5,146 nt of DNA from Bacteroidota bacterium (lineage in GTDB: Bacteria > Bacteroidota > Bacteroidia > Chitinophagales > Chitinophagaceae): NCBI GenBank assembly GCA_023427575.1, contig JAEZAY010000146.1:1-5146 (forward strand), given 5' to 3'. A model generated the notes under the pieces. It did not search any database, was not told the origin of the DNA, and was given only the letters and a program-made list of their open reading frames with translations. Both the position numbers and the translations under genes were made by a program. Positions 1 to 5,146 of this stretch are shown in pieces (within the stretch, counting starts at the first letter, position 1; each line of letters opens with the position of its first letter).

Positions 1-114
1 CCGGGCTCTGGTAACAACTGTTTTTATTTTACGCCGTCCGTTTCAATTTTCTTAACGGATTTCTTCCGAGGCCCGGGGGAATACATTTTACCCGGACACC
101 AATGATTGCCCCTG

Positions 115-137
115 CCGCTTTTTTTAGAAAAAAGTGG
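115..137. other. Short hairpin with a T/A-tract stem
   Basis: Bases 115-124 (CCGC followed by six T) can pair with 128-137 (six A followed by GTGG) around a 3-nt loop. On the plus-strand RNA all ten pairs form, one of them a G-U wobble; on the minus strand that pair is an A-C mismatch. There is no T tail on either side, so it is not a standard terminator. It sits just beyond the T tract of the minus-strand terminator at 141-190 and may simply be part of the same termination region or be incidental. Confidence 0.35.
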
Positions 138-140
138 GAC

Positions 141-190
141 AAAAAAATCGGGCTTCGGACAAATCCTAAATATTGAAACTCCCGGAGCCC
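141..190 (-). terminator. Probable Rho-independent terminator of the CvpA-CAP gene
   Basis: Read on the minus strand, GGGCTCCGG (190-182) can pair with CCGAAGCCC (158-150). This gives a 9-position stem with one C-A mismatch and a 23-nt loop. The 3' arm is followed immediately by GA and seven T residues (147-141). A GC-rich stem plus a U tract lying 46 bp beyond the stop codon at 236-238 is the expected arrangement for intrinsic termination. The long loop and the internal mismatch make it less than ideal. Confidence 0.6.
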
Positions 191-235
191 AGTGAATATA
201 ATTAAATGGACATTAAGGATTTTAATGCCGGCAAT

Positions 236-1192
236 TTAGTCCCTGAATTTCTGAGTAACCATTAAACCATGAATTCCGCCATCCAGAATTCCGATGCCCA
301 GTCTTCCGAAATCGGGCCGGAGTATATTTTTGCGGTGCCCTGGTGAATTCATCAGGCCCTGATGCGCTATTGCCAGAGTTTGAGCCAGAGCCAGGTTTTC
401 ACCGGCAGCCCGATACCGGATCCCACCATCACGCATTCGATCGAATGGCCCTTTGCCATCGGGGGTAACATGCGCAAAATAACCCCGGGCGAACATATCC
501 TGCGAATGGGCCCTTGCAACCGGCAACATTTCCGGATCGGCCACCAGGGGTTTAAGGCCTTCCTTCTCCCTTTCCTGGTTTACCAGCTCCAGCATCCGCT
601 CTTCCAGATCGGCCCGTGGCCGGGGATTGGATACAGTGAATGGCAGTTTTACCGATTCCTCCGAACCGGGCTCAACCGTCAGTTTATTCATGTTTCGCCG
701 CACCGCTTCATCAAAAACCGGCGAAATCTTCGATTCCAGCCATTCGGCGGGGCCAGACAACCTGCCGGCAATCCGGCTTTCACGGGTTTTTTCCGAAATA
801 TTTTCAGAGATAGGAAGCGCGAGCAGCAGCGCCGACACCACTATCGCATTGATTATCCCATTCACCAATCCGGGCAAAACGCCGAGCAGGCGGTTAATGC
901 TGTTTTGATGTGCTTCCGCCGGTATGGTGGCCAGAATTATATTCAGAATGGTTCCAATCAGAATCCTCGAAACCAGCATAATCAGGATAAAAGAGCCGGG
1001 ACGGATCCAGGCGCCGGGGAAACTGAAATTTTGTTCGATCCAGTTTGCCAGGTAGGGATATAAAAAGTAGGCGGACAATACCGACCCTACCAGGGCGACC
1101 AGATTAAAAAACGCCACGGCAAAGCCTTTCTGCATGCCGCCCCATGCAGAAAAAACCAGGATCAGCAGTAAGAGTATGTCAATCCAGTTCAT
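236..1192 (-). CDS. CvpA-family membrane protein fused to a C-terminal CAP/SCP domain
   Basis: The predicted protein has 318 residues. The N-terminal third is a CvpA (colicin V production) type domain with four hydrophobic segments at about residues 2-21, 25-46, 66-89 and 104-127, starting with the family-typical MNWIDILLLLILVFSAWGG. A charged linker (about 128-195) leads to a CAP/SCP (YkwD-like) domain at about 197-316. Expected CAP signatures are visible: HSQDM (H229), FAHVTPDG (H241), AGENLA (E265) and SPGHRKNIL (H286). The usual Trp of the W-M-x-S-P-G-H-R motif is Leu280. Bacterial CAP domains normally act outside the cytoplasm, so an N-out/C-out topology is inferred. The comparable CvpA-like membrane part of mycobacterial MarP carries a periplasmic protease instead. 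The ATG at 1190-1192 was chosen because it begins the conserved CvpA N-terminus. In-frame alternatives are ATG at 1205-1207 (5 residues longer) and TTG at 1238-1240 (16 longer). No clear Shine-Dalgarno is seen. The domain calls are firm; the physiological role is unknown. Confidence 0.9.
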   Translation of the reverse strand: MNWIDILLLLILVFSAWGGMQKGFAVAFFNLVALVGSVLSAYFLYPYLANWIEQNFSFPGAWIRPGSFILIMLVSRILIGTILNIILATIPAEAHQNSINRLLGVLPGLVNGIINAIVVSALLLALPISENISEKTRESRIAGRLSGPAEWLESKISPVFDEAVRRNMNKLTVEPGSEESVKLPFTVSNPRPRADLEERMLELVNQEREKEGLKPLVADPEMLPVARAHSQDMFARGYFAHVTPDGKGPFDRMRDGGIRYRAAGENLALAQTLAIAHQGLMNSPGHRKNILRPDFGRLGIGILDGGIHGLMVTQKFRD

Positions 1193-1254
1193 ATATAAGC
1201 TGTTCATTAAGGATTTGCCAAAAAACACTGTAAATTTCAACCTGAAATTAGGAC
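1193..1254. promoter_or_regulatory. Divergent intergenic region, likely to hold both promoters
   Basis: These 62 bp separate the start codons of the divergent CvpA-CAP and DUF1905/OmdA-like genes, so promoters for both probably lie here or extend into the coding ends. On the plus strand TAAATTTC (1231-1238) matches five of the six fixed positions of the Bacteroidota -7 element TAnnTTTG. The nearest upstream TTTG (1214-1217) is only 13 nt away, shorter than the usual spacing of about 19-21 nt, so the assignment is weak. AGGA at 1250-1253 lies one base before the ATG at 1255, too close to act as a normal Shine-Dalgarno site. Confidence 0.3.
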
Positions 1255-1761
1255 ATGGCGGTAGAATATACGACTTCCATAAAAAAATTTGAAAAGCAGG
1301 GTGAGAAAACCGGGTGGACCTATATTGAAGTTCCTTCAGATCTCGCCGGGGAATTAAATCCCGGGATTAAAACCTCTTTTCGCGTTAAGGGAAAAATTGA
1401 TTTTTATTCTTTTGAGGGGGTCAGTTTATTGCCCATGGGAAAAGGGAATTTTATAATTCCACTCAACGCTAACATGCGCAAGCAGATCCGGAAATCAAAA
1501 GGTGCAAGTGTAAACGTATTGCTGGCGATTGACCATAAACCCATTCTTGCTCCGGAATGGCTGATGCAATGTCTTAAAGATGAACCGGCGGCTTTAAAAA
1601 CGTTCGATTCATTTACCAAAGGCCATCAGCATTATTTTATCAAGTGGATCGAGTCGGCCAAAACAGAAGGAACAAAAGTGAAAAGAACAGCGCGGATGAT
1701 TAACGCGCTGGCGAAAGGGATGGATTTTTCTGCCATGCTGCGATCGAAAGAAGGCTTCTAG
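1255..1761 (+). CDS. DUF1905 / YdeI-OmpD-associated (OmdA-like) family protein
   Basis: This is a 168-residue soluble protein with no signal peptide or membrane segment. Residues about 10-93 fit the DUF1905 beta-barrel-like domain: GWTYIEVP near 20-27, a central VKGKIDFYSFEGVSLLPMG stretch and the conserved IIPLNANMRKQI. Residues about 100-160 fit the OmdA (bacteriocin-protection, YdeI/OmpD-associated) helical domain: PEWLMQCL, then F-x-x-F-T-x-G-H-Q-H-Y-F-I-K-W-I-E-S-A-K, followed by K-x-x-R-T-A-R-M-I. The two-domain arrangement and length are normal for this family, which is widespread in Bacteroidota. Its biochemical role is not established, and the bacteriocin-protection label comes from distant homologues. 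The ATG at 1255 is the only start that keeps the domain whole and lies next to the divergent promoter region. The gene ends with TAG 5 bp before the stop of the convergent minus-strand gene. Confidence 0.85.
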   Translation: MAVEYTTSIKKFEKQGEKTGWTYIEVPSDLAGELNPGIKTSFRVKGKIDFYSFEGVSLLPMGKGNFIIPLNANMRKQIRKSKGASVNVLLAIDHKPILAPEWLMQCLKDEPAALKTFDSFTKGHQHYFIKWIESAKTEGTKVKRTARMINALAKGMDFSAMLRSKEGF

Positions 1762-1766
1762 CCTGG

Positions 1767-2057
1767 TTAACCCCTATTCTCAGGCTCTTGTTTGGATAAC
1801 AGGTCAATCAGCGTTTCGTCATCCACTTCTTCTGTTTCCTTTAATTCGCTTTCATGCCGCTTGTACTCCGTTTTAGTGACCTGTAATTTATGAATACAGG
1901 AGAAAACCAGTTCCTCCTCATCCAGTTCCAGCCTTCCCACTTCCGCATCATAATATATGCAGTCATCGGTAAAGTCAACCTGACAATTCCAGACGGCCCG
2001 GTACTGCAATGTTTCCGGATCAATGATATAATCTCCGAATCTGACTGAACGGTTCAT
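1767..2057 (-). CDS. Small acidic hypothetical protein
   Basis: I do not recognise this 96-residue product. It is strongly acidic, with 25 Asp/Glu against 11 Lys/Arg, including a D-E-E-E run near residues 45-49 and an acidic stretch near 68-81. It begins MNRSVRFGDYIIDPETLQYR and has three cysteines (25, 33, 54). There is no signal peptide or membrane segment. The N-terminal half looks like short beta strands (YIIDPETLQYRAVW, CIYYDAEVGRLEL) and the C-terminal half looks helical and charged. The ATG at 2055-2057 is preferred over an in-frame TTG at 2088-2090, because the longer version would start inside the terminator hairpin and add only a hydrophobic 11-residue tail (LFFSLLILYT) that looks like translated leader. 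No Shine-Dalgarno is seen. The gene lies 82 bp downstream of the T9SS gene on the same strand and converges on the OmdA-like gene. A real gene is likely because the frame is open, compact and fills the gap between neighbours. Confidence 0.65.
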   Translation of the reverse strand: MNRSVRFGDYIIDPETLQYRAVWNCQVDFTDDCIYYDAEVGRLELDEEELVFSCIHKLQVTKTEYKRHESELKETEEVDDETLIDLLSKQEPENRG

Positions 2058-2060
2058 AGT

Positions 2061-2106
2061 GTATAAAATAAGCAGGCTGAAAAACAGCAAAGTTTATTCA
2101 GCCTGC
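2061..2106 (-). terminator. Rho-independent terminator of the T9SS surface-protein gene
   Basis: A perfect 10-bp inverted repeat, GCAGGCTGAA (2072-2081) and TTCAGCCTGC (2097-2106), can be extended past a one-base bulge by AAAC/GTTT (2082-2085 with 2092-2095) to a 6-nt loop. On the minus strand the stem is followed by TTATTTTATAC (2071-2061), a T-rich tail. It starts 34 bp past the stop codon at 2140-2142. On the plus strand no T tail follows, so it points one way. Its tail is also the immediate leader of the small acidic gene (ATG at 2057), and its loop region contains TAAACTTTG (2096-2088), only loosely like a Bacteroidota -7 box. Confidence 0.75.
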
Positions 2107-2139
2107 AGTTGATTAAATTAAATGGCGGGTACAGAAGCG

Positions 2140-5100
2140 CTATTGTTTGATAAACGCCTTTGCCTGCCGTAACTGGCTGCCTATTATAAGTTCCACCCGG
2201 TAGTATCCACGGTGCAATGAACTGATATTGATATTTTGCTGGAACATATTATGATTTTTATTTACGGTTATCTTCTGAACGATCTTACCTGTAATGTCAT
2301 AAATATGGATAACCCCGCGACCCATGCTGCCATCAGCGATCCGGATATTAATCTGATCGGATGCCGGGTTTGGATATTCTGCCAGCAGCTCTTCCTGAAC
2401 CGGCGCCCGGTTTACCAGTTCAACGGTATTTGTTGAAATGGTTGTGCGTTTGGGGAGAACCTGGATCGTCAGATCATCGGTTGCCGTCCTGTTCAAATTA
2501 TCGGTTACCCGTAAGCGTAACACATAGCTGCCCTGTTCCAGATTCCGGATTCTTGTACTGGCAGCATTCGGATTTTCAATCCATGCGCCGGCACTTCCGC
2601 TAATTTTTGACCATTCGTATTTCACTATCGTGGTGTTGGTTCCGGCGGTACCGCTTCCGTTTAGGTTGGCAGTATTTGCCGGCACATTGATGGTGATGTC
2701 ATTTCCTGCTTTTGCCACCGGCAGCGTTTCATCGCCCGGAGGTGGCGGGGGCGGCGGTGGCGGTGTTGGTGGAAGGGGTTCTTCAGCATCTACACTTGTT
2801 CCATCGGAACGGAGAACAATTATTTTCATTTCATCCGAGCTGCTCAGATTGCTGTTATCGGTTACGGTTAACCGAAGAACATAGGTTCCTGCTTTCAGGC
2901 TCCTCATCCGGGTATTCATCGCATTCGGATTTTCAATCCATGCCGCAGCATCGCCACTGACTTTAGTCCACTGGTATTTAGTAATCGTTCCATCCGGATC
3001 ACTGGAAAGTTCGCCCTTGATATTTGCTGAATTAGCCGGCTCTTTCATGGTATAGTCCGCGCCGGCATTCGCTACCGGAGGTTTGTCTGTACCCGGCAGA
3101 CCTTCACTGGCGAAATCATACGCGTTAATGATCACGGCGGCATTGAATCCATTGGCAGCAGTGCTGGTGGTGGAAAAGTTCAACATCACTGAACCCGTTT
3201 CATCGGGCATAACATCATCGATATAAACAATCTTGCTTGTATTGCTCCATGAATTCAGATAAACGGTGCGGGTGCCGATGGTATAAGTGGCCGTATAATT
3301 CCCTTTAAACCATCCGTTCGGCCCTGAGCTTCCTATAAATCCAAACCGGTACCGTTTGGCCCTGTTAAGTCCGGATACCTTGATCTGGCTCAACTGACTT
3401 TTATCGAGCCAGTAGTTCGCCTGTAAAACGTTATCAGGAACAATACCTGAATTGTCGCCGGTGCGCATTCCTGCGTTAAATTCACCATTGAACACTTTTT
3501 CAATCCGCATTGAAATTCCGGAATTCGCACCCGACTGATCCTTCAAATTGGAGAATGTATGATTTGCTACCGGATTGGCCACCGTATTATTCCATGGTGC
3601 TGCCTGCGATGGAACAGCCGAATTAAAATTGACCAAAACCGTTGTTTGCGGGGTGGTTAGCGTTGCTTTATTACTGAACCCCGAAAATTCGGTTCCTGTT
3701 TTAGACCGTACTCTGAACCAGTACTTGGTATTCGGATTGAGTGAACTCATCCGGTACGTGACGGTATTGCGTGGCAGGTTAACGGTTGCCAGGTTTTGTG
3801 TAAAGGCTGAATCCGTTGCCCTTTGCAACTGGTAGCCGTCAGAACTGTTTTCCGCGGCGGCGCGGTCAGACCAGCTTAGGTCTACCACGGTACGATCTAC
3901 CGCTTCGGCGAACAGATTTACCGGATTGAATGGCGCCATCGATGATGAATATTCTTCGATTACCAGCGCGTTCAGATACATGGAGGCTGAAGGACTTATT
4001 CGTGTGAGCGTTACCGTAATAGTACCTGCTGCGTCCGGTACAAGGCCATTCAGGTTGGCAGTTCTTTCGGTATTGTACATCGCATTGAGCTGGGCAGTTT
4101 GATTTCCGGAGCTGTACTGCGTGATGGCGGGCAGGCCTTCGTTCTGGCTTCCCGTGAATACCACATTATACAACATGGAAGGATTCAGGCCGCCGATCCG
4201 GAACTGCCGGGTTTCATTGGCGTCTGTAATGCCTCCTGCAAGAACGGCATCGGTGTACACTCCGGAATTATTGCCGCTTATATGGCCGAGGTCAGTCGTA
4301 GATGACCAGCTATGAATGGATGTAAGCGTAAATCCGGTATTAACATTACCAACGTCTTTAAGATTACTGATCACTGAATTCGCGCCGCGTGATCCAAGCC
4401 AGTTATTCCAGGGCGCTGGTGCCGAACGGGAGGAGCTGCCAAAGTTAACCATCACCGTTCTCGCATTACCATCGGAAACGGTCAATACAAAACTGCGGCT
4501 GCTTTCAGCTTCTTTATTATCTCTGGCCACCACTTTGATCGTATGAATACCGATATTGGAAGCGGTGGGTGTGGCCGTAATCCGGTAGTTATCGCCGGTC
4601 AGCTTTTGAATATTTACAAAAGCCGGTTTGTTTTCAATGCTAACAGTTACCTGGTCTGTCGCCGAATCTTTAACGGTGAAATTGATCTGCGCCGTAGTTC
4701 CGGAAGTAACGGTGGTATTGCTGATTGTGCTGATCACCGGGGCAGTATTTCCAATTTCAGTTCTGGCTGCCGCTTCATTGCTGAGCGCGGCTGCACCGGT
4801 ATTATTCACTGCCCGTACAATGTAATAGTAATTTGTATTCTGAACCAGGTTATTATCGGTATGTGTTACAGCATTGGCCCCAGTGATCCGAATCAGGGTA
4901 TATGGGCCTCCGGAAGAGGTGGCCCGGTAAATTTCGTATCCGGTTTCATTTGAAGCAGGGTTTGGCGCATCGGTCCAGCTAAGTTTTACCGAGGTTTGTG
5001 ATAGCGTCTCCGTGGTCAGATCGGTAGCCGGAGCGGGCTTTGGAGTTCCATTGGCGTTCACTACGGTAAACACTCCGGAGAAGTTGGATCCGCAGTTATA

Positions 5101-5146
5101 TGCCTCGAAATAGCGACCCCGGTATTGACCTACTGCTGCTGTATAC
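2140..5146 (-). CDS. T9SS-exported multidomain surface protein, N-terminus missing (partial)
   Basis: The last 1001 residues of a larger protein are visible. The frame runs open to the right edge, and the GTG at 5071-5073 is internal: 24 further residues upstream read YTAAVGQYRGRYFEAYNCGS and on into the same domain. Domains in order (visible-fragment numbering): end of an unknown domain 1-36; Fn3 about 37-130 (LSWTD, YYYIVRAVN); cadherin/Ig-like 132-225; malectin-like module A 229-399; Fn3 403-499 (LSWSD, YWFRVRS); module B 502-678; PKD (K319-like) 688-779; nine consecutive prolines 795-803; PKD 807-897; T9SS type A sorting domain 921-1001 (YPNPASDQINIRI, IYDITGKIV, YYRVEL, ending AKAFIKQ). 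The sorting domain directs outer-membrane export, after which it is normally removed during secretion or surface attachment. The binding-type modules suggest a surface adhesin or the accessory part of a polysaccharide-acting enzyme, whose catalytic domain could lie off the window. The visible part has a single cysteine (residue 18). The product name beyond this cannot be given. Confidence 0.9.
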   Translation of the reverse strand, partial: YTAAVGQYRGRYFEAYNCGSNFSGVFTVVNANGTPKPAPATDLTTETLSQTSVKLSWTDAPNPASNETGYEIYRATSSGGPYTLIRITGANAVTHTDNNLVQNTNYYYIVRAVNNTGAAALSNEAAARTEIGNTAPVISTISNTTVTSGTTAQINFTVKDSATDQVTVSIENKPAFVNIQKLTGDNYRITATPTASNIGIHTIKVVARDNKEAESSRSFVLTVSDGNARTVMVNFGSSSRSAPAPWNNWLGSRGANSVISNLKDVGNVNTGFTLTSIHSWSSTTDLGHISGNNSGVYTDAVLAGGITDANETRQFRIGGLNPSMLYNVVFTGSQNEGLPAITQYSSGNQTAQLNAMYNTERTANLNGLVPDAAGTITVTLTRISPSASMYLNALVIEEYSSSMAPFNPVNLFAEAVDRTVVDLSWSDRAAAENSSDGYQLQRATDSAFTQNLATVNLPRNTVTYRMSSLNPNTKYWFRVRSKTGTEFSGFSNKATLTTPQTTVLVNFNSAVPSQAAPWNNTVANPVANHTFSNLKDQSGANSGISMRIEKVFNGEFNAGMRTGDNSGIVPDNVLQANYWLDKSQLSQIKVSGLNRAKRYRFGFIGSSGPNGWFKGNYTATYTIGTRTVYLNSWSNTSKIVYIDDVMPDETGSVMLNFSTTSTAANGFNAAVIINAYDFASEGLPGTDKPPVANAGADYTMKEPANSANIKGELSSDPDGTITKYQWTKVSGDAAAWIENPNAMNTRMRSLKAGTYVLRLTVTDNSNLSSSDEMKIIVLRSDGTSVDAEEPLPPTPPPPPPPPPGDETLPVAKAGNDITINVPANTANLNGSGTAGTNTTIVKYEWSKISGSAGAWIENPNAASTRIRNLEQGSYVLRLRVTDNLNRTATDDLTIQVLPKRTTISTNTVELVNRAPVQEELLAEYPNPASDQINIRIADGSMGRGVIHIYDITGKIVQKITVNKNHNMFQQNINISSLHRGYYRVELIIGSQLRQAKAFIKQ
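2143..2385 (-). other. T9SS type A C-terminal sorting domain (coding segment)
   Basis: These are the last 81 residues of the large protein. They show the family pattern: an N-terminal Y-P-N-P motif (EYPNPASDQINIRI), a central V/I-x-I-Y-D-x-x-G-K-x-V motif (IHIYDITGKIV) and a final G-x-Y-x-V-x-(6-9)-K-x-x-K strand pair (RGYYRVELI ... AKAFIKQ). In Bacteroidota this domain is recognised by the type IX machinery for passage over the outer membrane. It is the main evidence for the phylum assignment. Confidence 0.9.
2455..2727 (-). repeat. PKD/K319-like repeat, copy 2
   Basis: This segment encodes PVAKAGNDITINVPANTANL and onward to LTIQVL. It aligns without gaps to copy 1, offset by 119 codons, with about 49 of 89 residues identical by hand count. 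Shared landmarks are PVA-x-AG, PAN-x-AN, KY-x-W-x-K, AWIENPNA, YVLRL and VTDN. Such domains are extracellular beta sandwiches that usually act as spacers or binding modules. Confidence 0.8.
2564..2586. repeat. 23-bp exact direct repeat, copy 2
   Basis: This stretch is identical to 2921-2943, 357 bp (119 codons) away. It encodes the AWIENPNA core of the second PKD domain. The flanking sequence in the two domains is more diverged, so the patch has been conserved or homogenised at the DNA level. Confidence 0.85.
2737..2763 (-). repeat. Nine-proline linker between the PKD domains
   Basis: Nine consecutive proline codons (a mix of CCG, CCA, CCT and CCC) link the two PKD domains. They are preceded by P-L-P-P-T, and the PKD pair is otherwise joined by acidic residues (DAEE, GDE). 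The mixed codons argue against simple triplet slippage as the only origin. Runs of this kind are known to slow ribosomes and depend on elongation factor P. Extracellularly they form a stiff, extended spacer. The plus strand here is a G-rich tract (about 2738-2778). Confidence 0.85.
2809..3084 (-). repeat. PKD/K319-like repeat, copy 1
   Basis: This segment encodes PPVANAGADYTMKEPANSAN and onward to MKIIVL. It contains the usual S-S-D-P-D-G-T-I turn, which has degenerated in copy 2 to a Gly/Thr-rich sequence. It lies between malectin-like module B and the polyproline linker. Confidence 0.85.
2921..2943. repeat. 23-bp exact direct repeat, copy 1
   Basis: This is the partner of 2564-2586. It encodes the AWIENPNA core of the first PKD domain. 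Confidence 0.85.
3112..3642 (-). repeat. Malectin-like module B of the T9SS protein
   Basis: This segment encodes about 177 residues from TTVLVNFNS to INAYDF. It shares an ordered set of motifs with module A: V-x-V-N-F-x-S, APWNN, SNLKD, N-S-G-I/V-x-x-D-x-V-L, I/V-x-GLN, F-x-GS, the LN..NT pair, PD-x-x-G and NA-x-VI. The fold is probably a beta-sandwich carbohydrate-binding domain of malectin type. This is inferred from pattern and context, not from a recognised family profile. Similar stretches occur in other Bacteroidota secreted proteins as far as I recall. Confidence 0.65.
3949..4461 (-). repeat. Malectin-like module A of the T9SS protein
   Basis: This segment encodes about 171 residues from RTVMVNFGS to LVIEEY and is the upstream copy of module B. 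It carries APWNNWLGSRGANSVISNLKD, GNNSGVYTDAVL, IGGLN, FTGSQNEG, LNGLVPDAAGTITV and YLNALVIE. The second Fn3 domain separates it from module B. No catalytic signature is visible, so a binding role is the likelier one. Confidence 0.65.

Larger units (their letters stand above)
1..235. other. Non-coding 3' region downstream of the CvpA-CAP gene
   Basis: No gene is supported here. All three minus-strand frames meet a stop within the first 45 bases (complements of stops at 24-26, 29-31 and 43-45). The plus-strand frames entering from the left edge close at 12-14, 53-55 and 103-105, so at most the last 34 codons of an unseen plus-strand gene could lie here, and none of those translations is recognisable. 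The stretch holds the terminator at 141-190 and hairpins at 37-59, 115-137 and 211-227. The hairpin at 37-59 has a 6-bp perfect stem (TCCGTT/AACGGA, 11-nt loop) followed by a short T-rich run on the plus strand. It could weakly terminate a plus-strand gene arriving from the left. Confidence 0.6.

Noticed and set aside
362..1063. A 233-codon plus-strand open frame opposite the CvpA-CAP gene
   Set aside because: It is antisense to a gene with clear domain matches. Its translation is rich in Arg, Gln, His and Pro with no recognisable domain, as expected for a shadow frame.
211..1216. A 12-bp direct repeat CATTAAGGATTT at 211-222 and 1205-1216, bracketing the CvpA-CAP gene
   Set aside because: About one exact 12-base pair is expected by chance in a window of this size. 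There is no transposase, no terminal inverted repeat and no other sign of insertion.
1193..1240. Longer N-terminus of the CvpA-CAP protein from TTG (1238-1240) or ATG (1205-1207)
   Set aside because: The extra residues do not belong to the CvpA pattern, and the TTG version would nearly abolish the divergent promoter gap. The ATG at 1205-1207 remains possible but is less typical of the family.
2058..2090. TTG start at 2088-2090 for the small acidic gene, adding a hydrophobic 11-residue N-terminus
   Set aside because: The added codons are the translated terminator hairpin and T-rich tail. An ATG at 2055-2057 gives a sensible soluble protein.
2630..2884. Plus-strand frame encoding a glycine-rich run (from about 2730)
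   Set aside because: It is the antisense reading of the polyproline codons in the T9SS gene; no start context or domain supports it.
4543..4953. A 136-codon plus-strand open frame opposite the first Fn3 and Ig-like domains
   Set aside because: It lies wholly antisense to well-defined domains of the T9SS protein and shows no recognisable features.

Overview
The window looks like ordinary chromosomal DNA from a member of the Bacteroidota. The strongest evidence is a large secreted protein ending in a type IX secretion system (T9SS) sorting domain, a system confined essentially to that phylum. Start codons preceded by AT-rich leaders without a convincing Shine-Dalgarno sequence fit this too. 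The architecture of the secreted protein (Fn3, PKD and malectin-like modules) is the kind seen in Cytophagia or Chitinophagia, but the genus cannot be named from this sequence.

Layout from left to right. Positions 1-235 are non-coding and hold a probable Rho-independent terminator (141-190) plus several smaller hairpins. Positions 236-1192 (minus) encode a four-helix CvpA-type membrane domain fused to an extracytoplasmic CAP/SCP domain. A 62-bp divergent intergenic gap separates it from a plus-strand gene (1255-1761) for a DUF1905 plus YdeI/OmdA-like protein. That gene converges on a small, very acidic minus-strand gene of unknown function (1767-2057), leaving only 5 bp between the two stop codons. 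A perfect-stem terminator (2061-2106) follows. From 2140 to the right edge, the minus strand carries the C-terminal 1001 residues of a multidomain T9SS-exported surface protein whose N-terminus lies outside the window.

The genes do not form an obvious pathway. The large gene and the acidic gene are on the same strand but separated by a terminator. The CvpA-CAP gene and the OmdA-like gene diverge and may share a promoter region. Two cell-envelope products (CvpA-CAP and the T9SS protein) are present, but no functional link between them is visible.

No CRISPR array, tRNA, rRNA, insertion sequence or defence system was seen. The points most worth a second look are the duplicated module of about 170 residues in the T9SS protein, the CvpA-CAP fusion, and the orphan acidic gene. 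I see no clear evidence of a wholly new system.
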